Of a stretch of 64,000 bases of DNA, positions 45,002 through 54,066 are shown one piece after another; within the stretch, counting starts at the first letter, position 1; the number at the start of each line of letters is the position of its first letter. This DNA comes from Halostagnicola sp. A-GB9-2 (GTDB lineage Archaea > Halobacteriota > Halobacteria > Halobacteriales > Natrialbaceae). The stretch lies in contig NZ_JASJOC010000006.1 in assembly GCF_030068615.1 (NCBI RefSeq), positions 186,001 through 250,000 on the forward strand, read 5' to 3'. The notes under the pieces are model-generated. The model was not told the DNA's origin. It did not search any database and saw only the letters and a list, made by a program, of their open reading frames with translations. A program made the position numbers and the translations under genes.

Positions 45002-45172
45002 ATGACCGAACAGATCGAAACCGAACGAACTGACGATGCACAGACCGGACAAACGCAAGTTTGTCGAGCAACCGGTCGAGAGGATGGATTGGTCGGCAAG
45101 TACGATATCTGGCTGTGTCGCCAGTCCTTCCGAGAGATGGCTCGAGACATCGGCTTTCGAAAGTACGACTGA
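45002..45172 (+). CDS. Ribosomal protein S14 (uS14)-like, missing two zinc cysteines
   Basis: The 56-residue product has an unordered N-terminus ([20 protein letters not shown]) then the S14 core [20 protein letters not shown] and [16 protein letters not shown]. Archaeal/type-Z S14 usually has two CxxC pairs; here the second residue of each pair is Thr and Ser (CRAT, CRQS), so zinc binding is not expected. S14 normally sits in the large ribosomal-protein cluster, which is not here, so this is a paralog or a relocated gene. It sits 61 bases before a membrane-protein gene. Confidence 0.8.
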   Translation: MTEQIETERTDDAQTGQTQVCRATGREDGLVGKYDIWLCRQSFREMARDIGFRKYD

Positions 45173-45233
45173 TCCGTGCGGCCGACGAACCCGTTTCCAC
45201 AATAGTTAGGTGATCTTGCCGGAATTGTGACGT

Positions 45234-45584
45234 ATGGGTGCGTTCGTCGGTCTCGCTCGAGAGCGCTTTAGCCTCCGCTCTGCCGCGGAACTCGCCGTGA
45301 TTCTCGGCATTGTCGCGCTCATTTTCGACATCTCGATCGGAAGCTACCTCTCGATTCTCGGCGTGATCGCGGCGATCCGTCTGGGTTACGTCTTCGCCGA
45401 CTCGCGCGGATTCAACCGCGACATCGTCTCGCTCGGATACATGCTACTCGGGACGGTCGTCATGGCCGTCATCATCGCCTTCGAGTCCGCGGGAATCGCG
45501 TATTACGCTCTGCTCTGTATTGGGGGCGTCAGTTCGGTCCTTCTCGCTCGAGCCGTCTTCGGTGGCGCCGGAGCAGACTCCTAA
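45234..45584 (+). CDS. Four-helix membrane protein
   Basis: This 116-residue protein has about four hydrophobic spans (AAELAVILGIVALIFDI, LSILGVIAAIRLGYVFA, LGYMLLGTVVMAVIIAF and YYALLCIGGVSSVLLARAVF). No transporter or enzyme motif is seen. It is the last plus-strand gene before the giant repeat protein, which is read toward it and ends 26 bases away. Confidence 0.75.
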   Translation: MGAFVGLARERFSLRSAAELAVILGIVALIFDISIGSYLSILGVIAAIRLGYVFADSRGFNRDIVSLGYMLLGTVVMAVIIAFESAGIAYYALLCIGGVSSVLLARAVFGGAGADS

Positions 45585-45610
45585 TCGTCGGTGTCGCGCT
45601 ATCCGCGATC

Positions 45611-48600
45611 TTACCGGACCGTTGAAAGTATCGGATTCTCCTCGGGTGGTTCGCCTTCGGTACCGTCGTCCCCATCGGCACCGTCGTCGCCGTCAACTTC
45701 GACGCCGTCGCCGTTCTCCGGTGACGCTCCGGGTTCCTCAGGTTCGGCTTCATCCTCCGCCGGTGGTTCCTCTGGAGACTCGGCATCCGACGGACCGTCC
45801 GCTTCGTCGGGTTCGTCGTCGAACTCGTCCTCGACGACCCCGTCGTCCTCGGGCACCGGATCCTCCTCGTCCGCGGCTTCCTCGATCGTCACCGTCGCCG
45901 TATCGCTGTCGTCCTCGCTCGAGACGGTCGCGTCGTACTCGCTAGGCTCGAGATCAGACGTATCGACGGCGAACGCGACGATCTCACTGTCGCCCTCCCC
46001 GAGCGTCAGTTCGATCGAATCAGAGACGCCATCGATTTCGAGATCTATCGACTGCGCCCCCGTTTCCCCACCGACGTTTGCGATTTCGACCTCGAGAGTT
46101 AGCTCGTCGCCCTGCTCGACCGGTTCGATCGGCTCGAGGATGTCGACTGAGAACTCGGCGGGTTCGTCCGGATCGATCTCGCCCGCAGGCTCGGTCTCGA
46201 CGACAACGGGCTCGTCGTAGTCGTAGAATCCCATATCGACCACCCAGGCGAGTTGTTCGTCGTCGTTTTCGGGCGTCCAGTCGACGGTGAACGAGTTCGA
46301 ACCGGGCGCGAGTTCGTTCGGCGGTTCGTCCTCGGTCGTCCCCTCGAGTTCGCTCTCGACGATCAGGTCGGCGCCGTTGGGATTGTCGTAGCCGAAGGTG
46401 ACGTCGATCCCGTCGTCGGTCGGCGTCGTCTCCTCGACGTCGAGTTCGGGAAGCTCTGGCCGGACTTCTTCGACGCACTCGCCGGCTTCCGGATTCGAGT
46501 AGTCGATGCTCCCGGGAATCGCGTCGGGCGAACTGAAGCCGACAATCGTCGCACCGAAGTTCCCGCTCGGAACTTCGACGAGCGCCCCCTCCTCGGTCTC
46601 GGTGACGGCGAACTCCTCGCCGACTTCGAAGACGATCGTTCCTTCGAGCGGTGCCTCGATGTCTTCACCGACCGTGACGGAGTACTCGCCCAGCGTGTTT
46701 CCGATACCGCCGCTCTCGTAGAACGTCGTCGCGACGATAATCCGGTCGCCGTCCTCGAACGAGCCGGTCATCTCGGCTTGATAGCAGGTCGGGAACTCCG
46801 CCTCGAACTCGTCGGGAACGTCGTCGGGTTCGACCGTGTACTCGATGGTTTCGGTCTCGAGCACGTCGCCGTCGAATTCGGCGGTCTCGTCGTCCGGCTC
46901 CGCACCGTTCGCCTCACCATCGTCCGTCTGCGCATCGTCCGCTTCCGCCCCGTTTTCAACCCCATCGACTTCCGCCGCCGAAACGACGTTGACGTCGAGG
47001 GTGGCGTTCTCCTCGAGGGGTGGCTCGAGCACGAGCGTCTCGTCGGTGGCCGTTTCGTTCGCCTCGTACGGTCCGCTTGCGGCTAGCTCGGCCCCTTCCT
47101 CGTCGGTTACGGTCAGCCCGTACTCGACGGTCGCGCTCGCCTGGTCGACCGCGAGGGTCGAGCCGTTCCCCGTCTGATCGACGACCGAGAGCGTCGCTTC
47201 GGGCTCGGCAGGCGGGTCGGGCTCCTCGTCTTCGAGCGCGTACTCGATCGACTCACTCGCGAGTTCGGTTTCGTTCTCGGCGTCGAGAACCGAGACATCG
47301 ACGGTCGTGTTCTCCTCAATCGGCGGCTCGAGGGAAATCGTCTCGTTCGTCACCGGTTCGTTCGCTTCGAACGGGCCGATTTCTGCCGTCTCGCCGTCGT
47401 ACTCGGCGGCGATCGCGTACTCGACGGACGCGTTCGCTTCGTCGACCGTGAGTGTCTCGCCGTCGCCCTCCTGATCGGTCACCGAGAGCGTCGCCTCGGG
47501 CTCAGCGGGTGGGTCCGGCTCGTCCTCTACGGTGACGAACGCGCTGTCGAGCACCGGTGTGCCACCCTGGGTGACGTAGGGCTCGTCGTCCTCGCCGCCG
47601 CTGTCGACGTACTGGAAGGTTTGGTCGTCGGTCGTATCGTGGTGGACGGCCGCAACGATGGGGCCGCTCTCCTCGAGCGGTTCGTCGAGGTCGATCTGGA
47701 TGTCCTCGTAGTTGCCCGACTCGAGGTACTCGGAGTGGCCGATGACGCCCGCCGGATCGACGCCGACATCGACTCCGTCGTAGACCGCGACGAAGCCGCC
47801 CTCCGAGAGCGAGACGCTGTCGACGGTGACGTTCTCACCGGCACTTTCCTGATCGGCGAGGCTAATCGACGCCTCGCCCTCGAGTTCGTCGATCTCCTCG
47901 ACGATCTGGACGACCTCCACCTCGACGTACTGGACGATCTGGGCTTCGTCGTCGATTCCCTCCGCGACTGCGTACGCAACCGCGTCACCGGCCGCCGCTT
48001 GGGTCAGGGACTGCACCTGCGAGACGCTGATCTGCTGGTACTGGATCACGCTCGCGGCCTCCTGGCAGGCGCTCGAGGCGGCGGTCTGGATCTGCTCGAT
48101 GGACGCTTCCTGATGTTGGGAGAGCGCGCCGCTCGAGGCGCCTTCGGCCAGCGCCTGTACTTGCGTCACCTCGACGGCTTGCTGCTGGAGGACCGCGCCC
48201 TCTCCGGCGCCGAACGCCGCCGCTTGGATCTGTTCGACCTGGACGATCTGTTGCTGGATTGCCGTCTCGACGGCACCCTTCGCCGCGCCCGTCGCCGCAG
48301 CCTGAATCTGCGTGACCGAAATCTCCTGTTGCTGGACGAGCACGCCCTGTCCCGCGCCGTCCGCGGCGGACTGGATCTGTTCGATTGAGGCCTCCTGGCT
48401 CTGGGCGATCGCACCCTTTGCCGAGCCGAAGGAGGCTTCCTGTACCTGCGTGATCGAAATCCGCTGTACCTGCTCGACGCTGACCGTCTGGAGCTGTTTC
48501 AGCGGACCCATGCCCGCACCGTGGGCCGCGGCCTGCGTCTGCTCGACGCTCACTGCTTGCTGTTGGACGAGCGCCCCTTTCGCGGCCCCCGTGGCGGCTT

Positions 48601-49531
48601 TCTGGATCTGTTTGACCGTTACCTCCTGTTGCTGTTCGACCTCAAGTCGCTGATCCTGTTCGAGCGCCTCGGCGGTGCTCCCCTCTATCGCGCCGCTCGC
48701 CGCACCCGCCGCCGCGTACTGGACGTGCTCGAGGGTGACCTGCTGGCGCTGTTCGGCCGTGATCTTCTGGTACTGCTCGAGAACGCCGTAGGCCGATCCC
48801 TGTGCGGCCTCCTGGATCTTCGGCGCTCGATCGACGCCTTTCTCGCCGGCTTCCGCGGCCGCCCCGGCGGCCGCGCCGACGGTTGCGACCTGTATCTGTT
48901 CGACCGTCACCCGCTGGTGCTGTGCCATCGCGCCGTGGGTCGCCCCCCAGGTCGCACTCTGCATTTGACTCGCGTTGACCGTCTGGTACTGCGCTAACGC
49001 GCCGCTGGTCGCTCCGCCTACGGCGGCCTGGACCTGCTCAGCCTCGACAGCCTGCGATTGCATCAGCGAGCCGTGGACCGCACCTTTGGTCGCCTCCTGG
49101 ATCTGTTCGGCTTGTGCCTCCTGATACTGGGCCGCGGACTGGCTCGCTCCCTCGAGGGCCGCCGTCTGCTGTTCCTGCGTGATCTCGACGCCCTGGGCCT
49201 GTGCGAGTTCGATACCCTCTTCGACGCCCGCTTCGACGGCATTTTCGTCCTCTTGTGCGAGCGCTCCCGCATCGACCGCCGCGGTTTCCGGTTCGACGGC
49301 GGCCATCGAGACGCCCTCGAGGTCAGCCGCCCCCGTCACGACGGATTCGCTTTCGTCGAGTTGCCCGACCTCGGCGTCGTCGATGGTGCCGCCCATTTCG
49401 ACGCCGTCATCCGCTTCGTCATCGGGAGTCTGCTCGAACAAACCCCCGCCCCCGAGAAACGGCAAGGCGACGACACTGACAACCATCGAGACAGCGACGA
49501 GTGCTGTGAGAAGAAGCGTCGCTCGCTTCAT
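45611..49531 (-). CDS. Giant exported Gln/Ala-repeat protein with DUF7282-like and CARDB-like domains
   Basis: This 1306-residue protein starts with a Sec signal (MKRATLLLTALVAVSMVVSV). Residues about 112-525 are sixteen units of 23 residues (some 31), consensus roughly xVxVEQIQxAAxGAAxGAxxQxQ, likely helical and amphipathic. Residues about 555-660 look like DUF7282. Two near-copies starting EPDPPAEPEATLSV follow, then a cysteine-containing region and a CARDB-like domain (VEQGDELTLEVEIANVGGET). The tail is very acidic and no C-terminal anchor is seen. Probably extracellular or wall-associated, perhaps fibrous. No enzyme motif was found. Confidence 0.82.
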   Translation of the reverse strand: MKRATLLLTALVAVSMVVSVVALPFLGGGGLFEQTPDDEADDGVEMGGTIDDAEVGQLDESESVVTGAADLEGVSMAAVEPETAAVDAGALAQEDENAVEAGVEEGIELAQAQGVEITQEQQTAALEGASQSAAQYQEAQAEQIQEATKGAVHGSLMQSQAVEAEQVQAAVGGATSGALAQYQTVNASQMQSATWGATHGAMAQHQRVTVEQIQVATVGAAAGAAAEAGEKGVDRAPKIQEAAQGSAYGVLEQYQKITAEQRQQVTLEHVQYAAAGAASGAIEGSTAEALEQDQRLEVEQQQEVTVKQIQKAATGAAKGALVQQQAVSVEQTQAAAHGAGMGPLKQLQTVSVEQVQRISITQVQEASFGSAKGAIAQSQEASIEQIQSAADGAGQGVLVQQQEISVTQIQAAATGAAKGAVETAIQQQIVQVEQIQAAAFGAGEGAVLQQQAVEVTQVQALAEGASSGALSQHQEASIEQIQTAASSACQEAASVIQYQQISVSQVQSLTQAAAGDAVAYAVAEGIDDEAQIVQYVEVEVVQIVEEIDELEGEASISLADQESAGENVTVDSVSLSEGGFVAVYDGVDVGVDPAGVIGHSEYLESGNYEDIQIDLDEPLEESGPIVAAVHHDTTDDQTFQYVDSGGEDDEPYVTQGGTPVLDSAFVTVEDEPDPPAEPEATLSVTDQEGDGETLTVDEANASVEYAIAAEYDGETAEIGPFEANEPVTNETISLEPPIEENTTVDVSVLDAENETELASESIEYALEDEEPDPPAEPEATLSVVDQTGNGSTLAVDQASATVEYGLTVTDEEGAELAASGPYEANETATDETLVLEPPLEENATLDVNVVSAAEVDGVENGAEADDAQTDDGEANGAEPDDETAEFDGDVLETETIEYTVEPDDVPDEFEAEFPTCYQAEMTGSFEDGDRIIVATTFYESGGIGNTLGEYSVTVGEDIEAPLEGTIVFEVGEEFAVTETEEGALVEVPSGNFGATIVGFSSPDAIPGSIDYSNPEAGECVEEVRPELPELDVEETTPTDDGIDVTFGYDNPNGADLIVESELEGTTEDEPPNELAPGSNSFTVDWTPENDDEQLAWVVDMGFYDYDEPVVVETEPAGEIDPDEPAEFSVDILEPIEPVEQGDELTLEVEIANVGGETGAQSIDLEIDGVSDSIELTLGEGDSEIVAFAVDTSDLEPSEYDATVSSEDDSDTATVTIEEAADEEDPVPEDDGVVEDEFDDEPDEADGPSDAESPEEPPAEDEAEPEEPGASPENGDGVEVDGDDGADGDDGTEGEPPEENPILSTVR
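47957..49198 (-). repeat. Sixteen-unit 69/93-base coding repeat in the giant protein
   Basis: The DNA encodes sixteen diverged 23-residue units. Three of them (units 7, 8 and 10) carry an extra 8-residue half-unit such as RISITQVQ. The bases have drifted while the Q-x-Q and GAxxGA positions are kept, so selection acts on the protein and the array is old. Confidence 0.85.
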
Positions 49532-50075
49532 CGTATCCCTCGAATCCCGAAATCCGTCGCGTCCCGACTAGCCGCCCCCGTTCGGTCGATTTCTGCTGAT
49601 CCGTGACTTTTTGCCGGTCCGCATTTCGCCGATCCAAAGTTCCGATGACCTCCCGCCGGTCCGCGATCTGCGTTCCCCCGCGCTTGAGCCGTCGTGCTAT
49701 CGGTCCCCATACGACCCGAAGCGGGACTAATCGACGCTTAAGCACCCCGTTCGTTCCAGTTAGGAGGGCGATACAATGTCATGTTGGAAACCGACGTTAT
49801 TTTTTGAAAACTCTGTATACGGCCGGTTGAGTCCATTTTCTCGCCGTTTGGAGAATCTTCGAGGGGCCTTCGAACGGTGGACGAATCTGACAGGTAGTGA
49901 TTGGTTGGAGTCGTTCATGTGAATCGGGCTCCGCTGGTGCTCGAGTTGATCGCCCCCGTCCGATTAATCTTAGATAGTTGATGTGTGGGCTTGTTTGTGA
50001 TGTGTTCGATACCGATGAGCCGATGAGGCATTCGATCGACTCGATCGGACCCGTGACGCAGCCACTCGAGACGCG
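49532..50075. other. Intergenic region, nothing identified
   Basis: About 540 bases between the divergent giant-protein gene and bioY. Both genes' promoters must lie here. Small basic frames on both strands (for example 49797-50096) are not supported. No RNA gene or repeat was seen. Confidence 0.5.
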
Positions 50076-50103
50076 GTAAACCGAAGTTTTCATCACGGTT
50101 TAC
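50076..50103. promoter_or_regulatory. BirA-type biotin operator
   Basis: GTAAACC (50076-50082) and GGTTTAC (50097-50103) form a perfect inverted repeat with a 14-base spacer. This matches the known BirA operator core, TTGTAAACC-N14/16-GGTTTACAA. It ends 14 bases before the bioY ATG, and the spacer is where a TATA box of a leaderless transcript should be. BirA bound with biotinyl-AMP would block transcription. Confidence 0.85.
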
Positions 50104-50117
50104 AGAAGAGGGTGGGT

Positions 50118-50693
50118 ATGGAAACCGAACAGGGGTCGGTCGACCTCGTCGAGGGGGACGTGGTCCGGTCGTTTGCTCGAGCGGCGTTACTCGCGGCGCT
50201 CATGGGGGCGACCGCTTTCATCGCGATACCGATTTCGGGGGTCCCGGGAACGCTCCAGATGCTCGTCGTCTTCCTCGCTGGGCTGTATCTGGGTCCAGGG
50301 TGGGGAGCGTTCGCGATAATTCTCTACCTTCTTGCGGGCGGACTCGGTGCGCCGGTCTTCTCCGGGTTTTCCGCGGGCCCTGGCGTTCTACTCGGGCCGC
50401 ACGGTGGATTTCTCCTGACGTTTCCCGTCGGTGCCCTACTCGTCGGGTCGATCGTTCATCGCGGACGCGAACTCCGGGATCCGGCCGCCGTTGCCCTTCC
50501 GATCGTGATACTCGGTCTCGTTGCCGCGACCATCGTCGTTTATCTGGCCGGTTTCACCTGGTACGCGTGGGTGACGGAAACCTCACTACCAGAAGCGTTC
50601 ACTATCGTCGCACTCCCGTTGATACCGGGTGATCTGCTCAAGATGGCCGCCGCAATCGCCATCGTTCGCTCCGGCGTTATCGACACGGTGTGA
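50118..50693 (+). CDS. bioY: Biotin ECF transporter substrate-binding protein BioY
   Basis: This 191-residue protein is the S component of the biotin uptake system, with about six membrane spans. Seen: ALMGATAFIAIPISGVPGTL, LQMLVVFLAGLYLGPGWGAF, LLAGGLGAPVFSGFSAGPGV and LLGPHGGFLLTFPVGALLVG; the last two contain the BioY binding-pocket pattern. ATG at 50118 is preferred over GTG at 50112. bioM and bioN follow, and a BirA operator precedes it. Confidence 0.95.
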   Translation: METEQGSVDLVEGDVVRSFARAALLAALMGATAFIAIPISGVPGTLQMLVVFLAGLYLGPGWGAFAIILYLLAGGLGAPVFSGFSAGPGVLLGPHGGFLLTFPVGALLVGSIVHRGRELRDPAAVALPIVILGLVAATIVVYLAGFTWYAWVTETSLPEAFTIVALPLIPGDLLKMAAAIAIVRSGVIDTV

Positions 50694-50733
50694 CCGAGAC
50701 CACGCAACGAATTCGCCCGTACAAACTGTATCC

Positions 50734-51435
50734 ATGATCGAACTCCGATCCGTCACGTACGGCTTCGACGATCACGCCGTCCTCGAGGAGTGCACTCTCG
50801 AGATCGAAGACGGCGAGTTCGTCCTCCTCGCGGGAGCGAATGGGAGCGGAAAGACGACCTTGCTCCGGCACTGCAACGGGTTGCTAACGCCTGACGACGG
50901 CGAAGTGCTCGTCGACGGCGTTTCGGTCGCCGAAAACCCCGTCGCCGCCCGAACCGCCGTCGGGATGGTGTTCCAACACCCGCGAGATCAGTTTGTCTCG
51001 TCGACCGTCGGCAATGATATCGCGTTCGGCCCCGAAAACCTCGGTCTCGAGCGAGAGGAGATCAACCGCCGCGTCGAGACCGCACTCGAAGCGGTACATC
51101 TCGAGGGTCGGGGGGATGACCGCATCGATACGCTTTCGGGCGGCGAGCAATCACGGGTCGCCATCGCCGGCGCGCTGGCGATGGAACCGACGCATCTCCT
51201 GCTGGACGAACCGTTTACCGGTCTCGACGCACCGTCGCGTGACTCCGTTCTCGACCGGCTCGAGTCACTCTCGTTGGCTGGAACGGGGATCGTCCTCGCG
51301 ACGCACGACCTCCGAGATGTCGCCACTCTCGCGGACCGAATCATCGTGATGCAAGACGGGCACATTCTCGTCGACGAACCGCCAGCAGTGGCCCTCGAGT
51401 TGCTGGCCGACCTCGAGATTCGAGTGCCGGCATGA
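50734..51435 (+). CDS. bioM: ECF transporter ATPase, biotin system (BioM/CbiO-like)
   Basis: This 233-residue ABC ATPase powers the biotin transporter. Seen: Walker A AGANGSGKTTLLRH (near residue 33), Q-loop VFQHPRDQFVSS, signature LSGGEQSRVAIAGALA, Walker B HLLLDEPFTGLD and the H-switch LATHDLRDV. The Q-loop sequence is typical of ECF-type ATPases. It lies 40 bases after bioY and 133 bases before bioN. Confidence 0.94.
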   Translation: MIELRSVTYGFDDHAVLEECTLEIEDGEFVLLAGANGSGKTTLLRHCNGLLTPDDGEVLVDGVSVAENPVAARTAVGMVFQHPRDQFVSSTVGNDIAFGPENLGLEREEINRRVETALEAVHLEGRGDDRIDTLSGGEQSRVAIAGALAMEPTHLLLDEPFTGLDAPSRDSVLDRLESLSLAGTGIVLATHDLRDVATLADRIIVMQDGHILVDEPPAVALELLADLEIRVPA

Positions 51436-51568
51436 TCGGTGGCACGAATCGCTGCCTGACGACCGGCCCGCGTACTCACTCGAGTACTGAACGCAGTATT
51501 TTCCTGGATACCGAGGGAATGGTGGAGACTCGACTTTCACTCAGCAATTCTCGAGGTGATTGGGGCGG

Positions 51569-52273
51569 ATGCTGACCTACGAACCCGACGACACGTTCGC
51601 CCATCGGCTCGACCCGCGCTCGAAGCTCGCCGTCCAGATCGGGTTCGCCGTCACGGCGCTGGCTCACACCACGCCGCGGGCGCTGGTCGTCTTCACCGCC
51701 TTCACGATTCTCGGGCTCGCGGCCGCGGGCGTCCCGCTTTGGCGAGCGTTGTACGGCTATCGGTTCGCGTTGCCGATACTGGCGGCTGCGCCGGTCATTT
51801 CGATGCTGACCATCGGCACACCCTGGCTCGTCCCGGCCGACGGCGTCGATCCCGCGCTGGCGAGTTACCGGGTGCTGTTGATCCTCCTGTTCAGTGCGGC
51901 ATACGTCAGGTCGACGCCCGCACGCGACTCTCGAGCGGCTATTCAACGAACGGTTCCCGGAAAACCCGGCCAACTGCTCGGCATGGGTGTCGGGTTGGTG
52001 TTCCGGTTCGTTCCGCTTCTTTTGGCGGATCTCCGTCGCATTCGTCAGGCGATGACCGCCCGTCTTGGCTCCGAACGAAGCGTACTCGACCGTGTCAATC
52101 GGATCGGCGTTCTCGGACTCTCGAGGGCGTTCACTCGAGCTGACCGGCTATCGGTCGCATTGCAGGCACGATGTTTCTCGTGGAATCCGACGCTTCCCGC
52201 GCTTTCGTTCTCGAAACTCGATTGGGCCGTGTGCGCGTTCGGAGCCGTCCTCGGACTTACGGCGGTGCTTTGA
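51569..52273 (+). CDS. bioN: ECF transporter transmembrane protein BioN (EcfT)
   Basis: This 234-residue protein is the T component that couples ATPase to S component. Seen: early PRSKLAVQ (typical EcfT entrance), four to five hydrophobic spans, and two Ala-Arg-type coupling motifs, TARLGSERSV and the later helix RADRLSVALQARCFSW, in the place expected for EcfT. ATG at 51569 is preferred over TTG at 51560. It completes bioYMN. Confidence 0.92.
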   Translation: MLTYEPDDTFAHRLDPRSKLAVQIGFAVTALAHTTPRALVVFTAFTILGLAAAGVPLWRALYGYRFALPILAAAPVISMLTIGTPWLVPADGVDPALASYRVLLILLFSAAYVRSTPARDSRAAIQRTVPGKPGQLLGMGVGLVFRFVPLLLADLRRIRQAMTARLGSERSVLDRVNRIGVLGLSRAFTRADRLSVALQARCFSWNPTLPALSFSKLDWAVCAFGAVLGLTAVL

Positions 52274-52333
52274 CCGTTCGCTCTCGGGAGCGCTCGAGGA
52301 TTCGATACCCAAAGACGACGCCGCGATGAGAGA

Positions 52334-53080
52334 TCAACGGATCGAAAGCCGACCCGTTTCGGCCGTCCCGTCCTCCGTCTCAGAATCCGGAGCGAAAACG
52401 GGAATATCTGAACCGTCCTGTAACTCCCGTTCGAAAAACTCCCGATTGTCTCGAATCGTCGCTTCGTCCCAGGTCCACCACTCGATCTCGAGGAGCTTCT
52501 CCCGAACCTCCTCGGGGAATCGCCACTTGATGTGCTCTGCGGGAACGCCGCCGACGATCGAGTATGGTTTTACGTCGTTGGTGACGACCGAGCCGGCACC
52601 GATGACTGCGCCGTTACCGACGGTCACCCCTGACAGCACCGTCGAACCGATACCGATCCAGACGTCGTTGCCGATCGTTATCGGGCCGTTCGATGCGGGC
52701 GGTAGCTCGCTGTCGAGCACTTCGTCGTACAACCGAATCTGCATCGACGGCTTCGTCATTTCGTGGTTGATCTGCTGGAAGGTACTCCGCTTTGCGATCG
52801 CGCAGTACTTCCCGAACTCGACGTTCCCGATCACGTCACAGTTCGGCTCGAAATTCGTCTGTTTGTCAACGGTGATATCCCCATTGAGTATACACCCACG
52901 GCTCACTCTCGTCATCGGTCCGAGGCCGATCTCCCCCCGGAACAGACAGCCGCTAGAGACCCGAGCCGACTGTGCAATCTCGAGTTCGAGCCCCTCCGCG
53001 TATCGGTTGATCAAGCCGTGTGTGACGGTCGGATATCCGAGGGTGGAGAGAACCCGATCGAGAGTGGTAGTGAGGTTCAC
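52334..53080 (-). CDS. Hexapeptide-repeat acyltransferase (CatB-type)
   Basis: This 248-residue protein has a left-handed beta-helix with hexad repeats, including ITIGNDVWIGIGSTVLSGVT and VGNGAVIGAGSVVTNDVKPY, and the C-terminal YSIVGGVPAEHIKWRFPEEV that marks xenobiotic/CatB-like acetyltransferases. It probably acetylates a sugar or small molecule using acetyl-CoA. GTG at 53080 is preferred; TTG at 53098 would add six residues. It converges with bioN. Confidence 0.9.
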   Translation of the reverse strand: MNLTTTLDRVLSTLGYPTVTHGLINRYAEGLELEIAQSARVSSGCLFRGEIGLGPMTRVSRGCILNGDITVDKQTNFEPNCDVIGNVEFGKYCAIAKRSTFQQINHEMTKPSMQIRLYDEVLDSELPPASNGPITIGNDVWIGIGSTVLSGVTVGNGAVIGAGSVVTNDVKPYSIVGGVPAEHIKWRFPEEVREKLLEIEWWTWDEATIRDNREFFERELQDGSDIPVFAPDSETEDGTAETGRLSIR

Positions 53081-53289
53081 ATGTAATAATCGTCCCAACG
53101 CCGTTTCTGATATAGTTCACTAAACGTACGTGAATAGTCTCTCTCGATATAATAAATACCGAGATGGTACGTTCTCTAGGCGATGAATTATCCCGTTGAG
53201 TGGGGTTGTGGATTTCGAACAGACGGCTGTCTCATCCCGGTCGACAGTCAAGCAACAGAGCGCACGCGAACGAAGATGCTATCAACCGC

Positions 53290-53445
53290 CTACAGATTTG
53301 TTTCGGGGCTAGCCGATGGGGTTGAGGGAAGTTCCGCGAGACAGTCCCGACAGTAGGTGAAAACGAAGTCGTTTGCGGTGCCACAGTGCGGACAACTAGC
53401 CGGTTGTTCGGGGTCTCGCATCGTGCCGGTTGGTTCTGCGGTCAT
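53290..53445 (-). CDS. 51-residue zinc-ribbon protein (DUF7577-like)
   Basis: The 51-residue product has CPHCGTANDFVFTYCRDC, a compact four-cysteine zinc ribbon, flanked by flexible ends (MTAEPTGTMRDPEQPAS and PSTPSASPETNL). ATG at 53445 is chosen because the frame above it to 53952 is antisense to the next gene. Role unknown; such ribbons often mediate protein or nucleic-acid contact. Confidence 0.65.
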   Translation of the reverse strand: MTAEPTGTMRDPEQPASCPHCGTANDFVFTYCRDCLAELPSTPSASPETNL

Positions 53446-53637
53446 ACTTCGCCGTGTGTGGCTCAAACGTATAGCGACTACCCGTACGTATGCAAGCTTT
53501 CGTAGCCCTCCAATAAATCTCGGTCGAGCCGTCCCGGCTCCGTCGCACACGAGCCTCCGAAACCGAAACGGATCTCCGATCTTCGCCTCGGATTCTGCCT
53601 GCCGTTGCCTTTTGCTCGCCGGTACCCTTCCTCGAGT

Positions 53638-53982
53638 ATGAGCGCGAACCACGAACGGGAACTCGAGGAATCGCTGATCGAGGCGATCGACGACGTTCGG
53701 TACAACAGCGACGACCTCGACGTCGACGAGGTGAGTGAGTACATACTCGGTGAGGACCAAATAAACCGCTACCTGATCGGCCTGCAGGACGACTGTACGC
53801 GGGCGTCGTTTTACTGTACGGCGACCAGATCCATCGCCTACAAACCGGTAACTGGCGAGTCGCCGTCGAAACTCGTCGACACGGTAACTGGGGTGTCTAA
53901 CCGACAACAGCTCCGGGATTGGATCGTCGATCAGGAGTGGTCGTGGATCCACCCACGATTTCGGTGGCTACTCACCGATTGA
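53638..53982 (+). CDS. Conserved hypothetical protein
   Basis: This 114-residue acidic protein has LEESLIEAIDDVRYNSDDLD, SEYILGEDQINRYLIGLQDD, two cysteines (DDCTRASFYCTATRS) and WIVDQEWSWIHPRFRWLLTD at the C-terminus. The body looks like a small alpha/beta domain. I do not recognise a family. ATG at 53638 follows a purine-rich CTCGAGT and is preferred over 53605. Confidence 0.65.
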   Translation: MSANHERELEESLIEAIDDVRYNSDDLDVDEVSEYILGEDQINRYLIGLQDDCTRASFYCTATRSIAYKPVTGESPSKLVDTVTGVSNRQQLRDWIVDQEWSWIHPRFRWLLTD

Positions 53983-54066
53983 ACGCGGACGAGGTTGCCG
54001 AATTTCTCTCTCCAGGTATTATACCACGCTCGTGGATGAAGAATCGCCGCGGTTTTCGTGGCAGTT

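Noticed and set aside
47957-49198. Possible CRISPR or non-coding repeat array
   Set aside because: The repeat is conserved at protein level with drift at third positions, inside a single open frame after a signal peptide.
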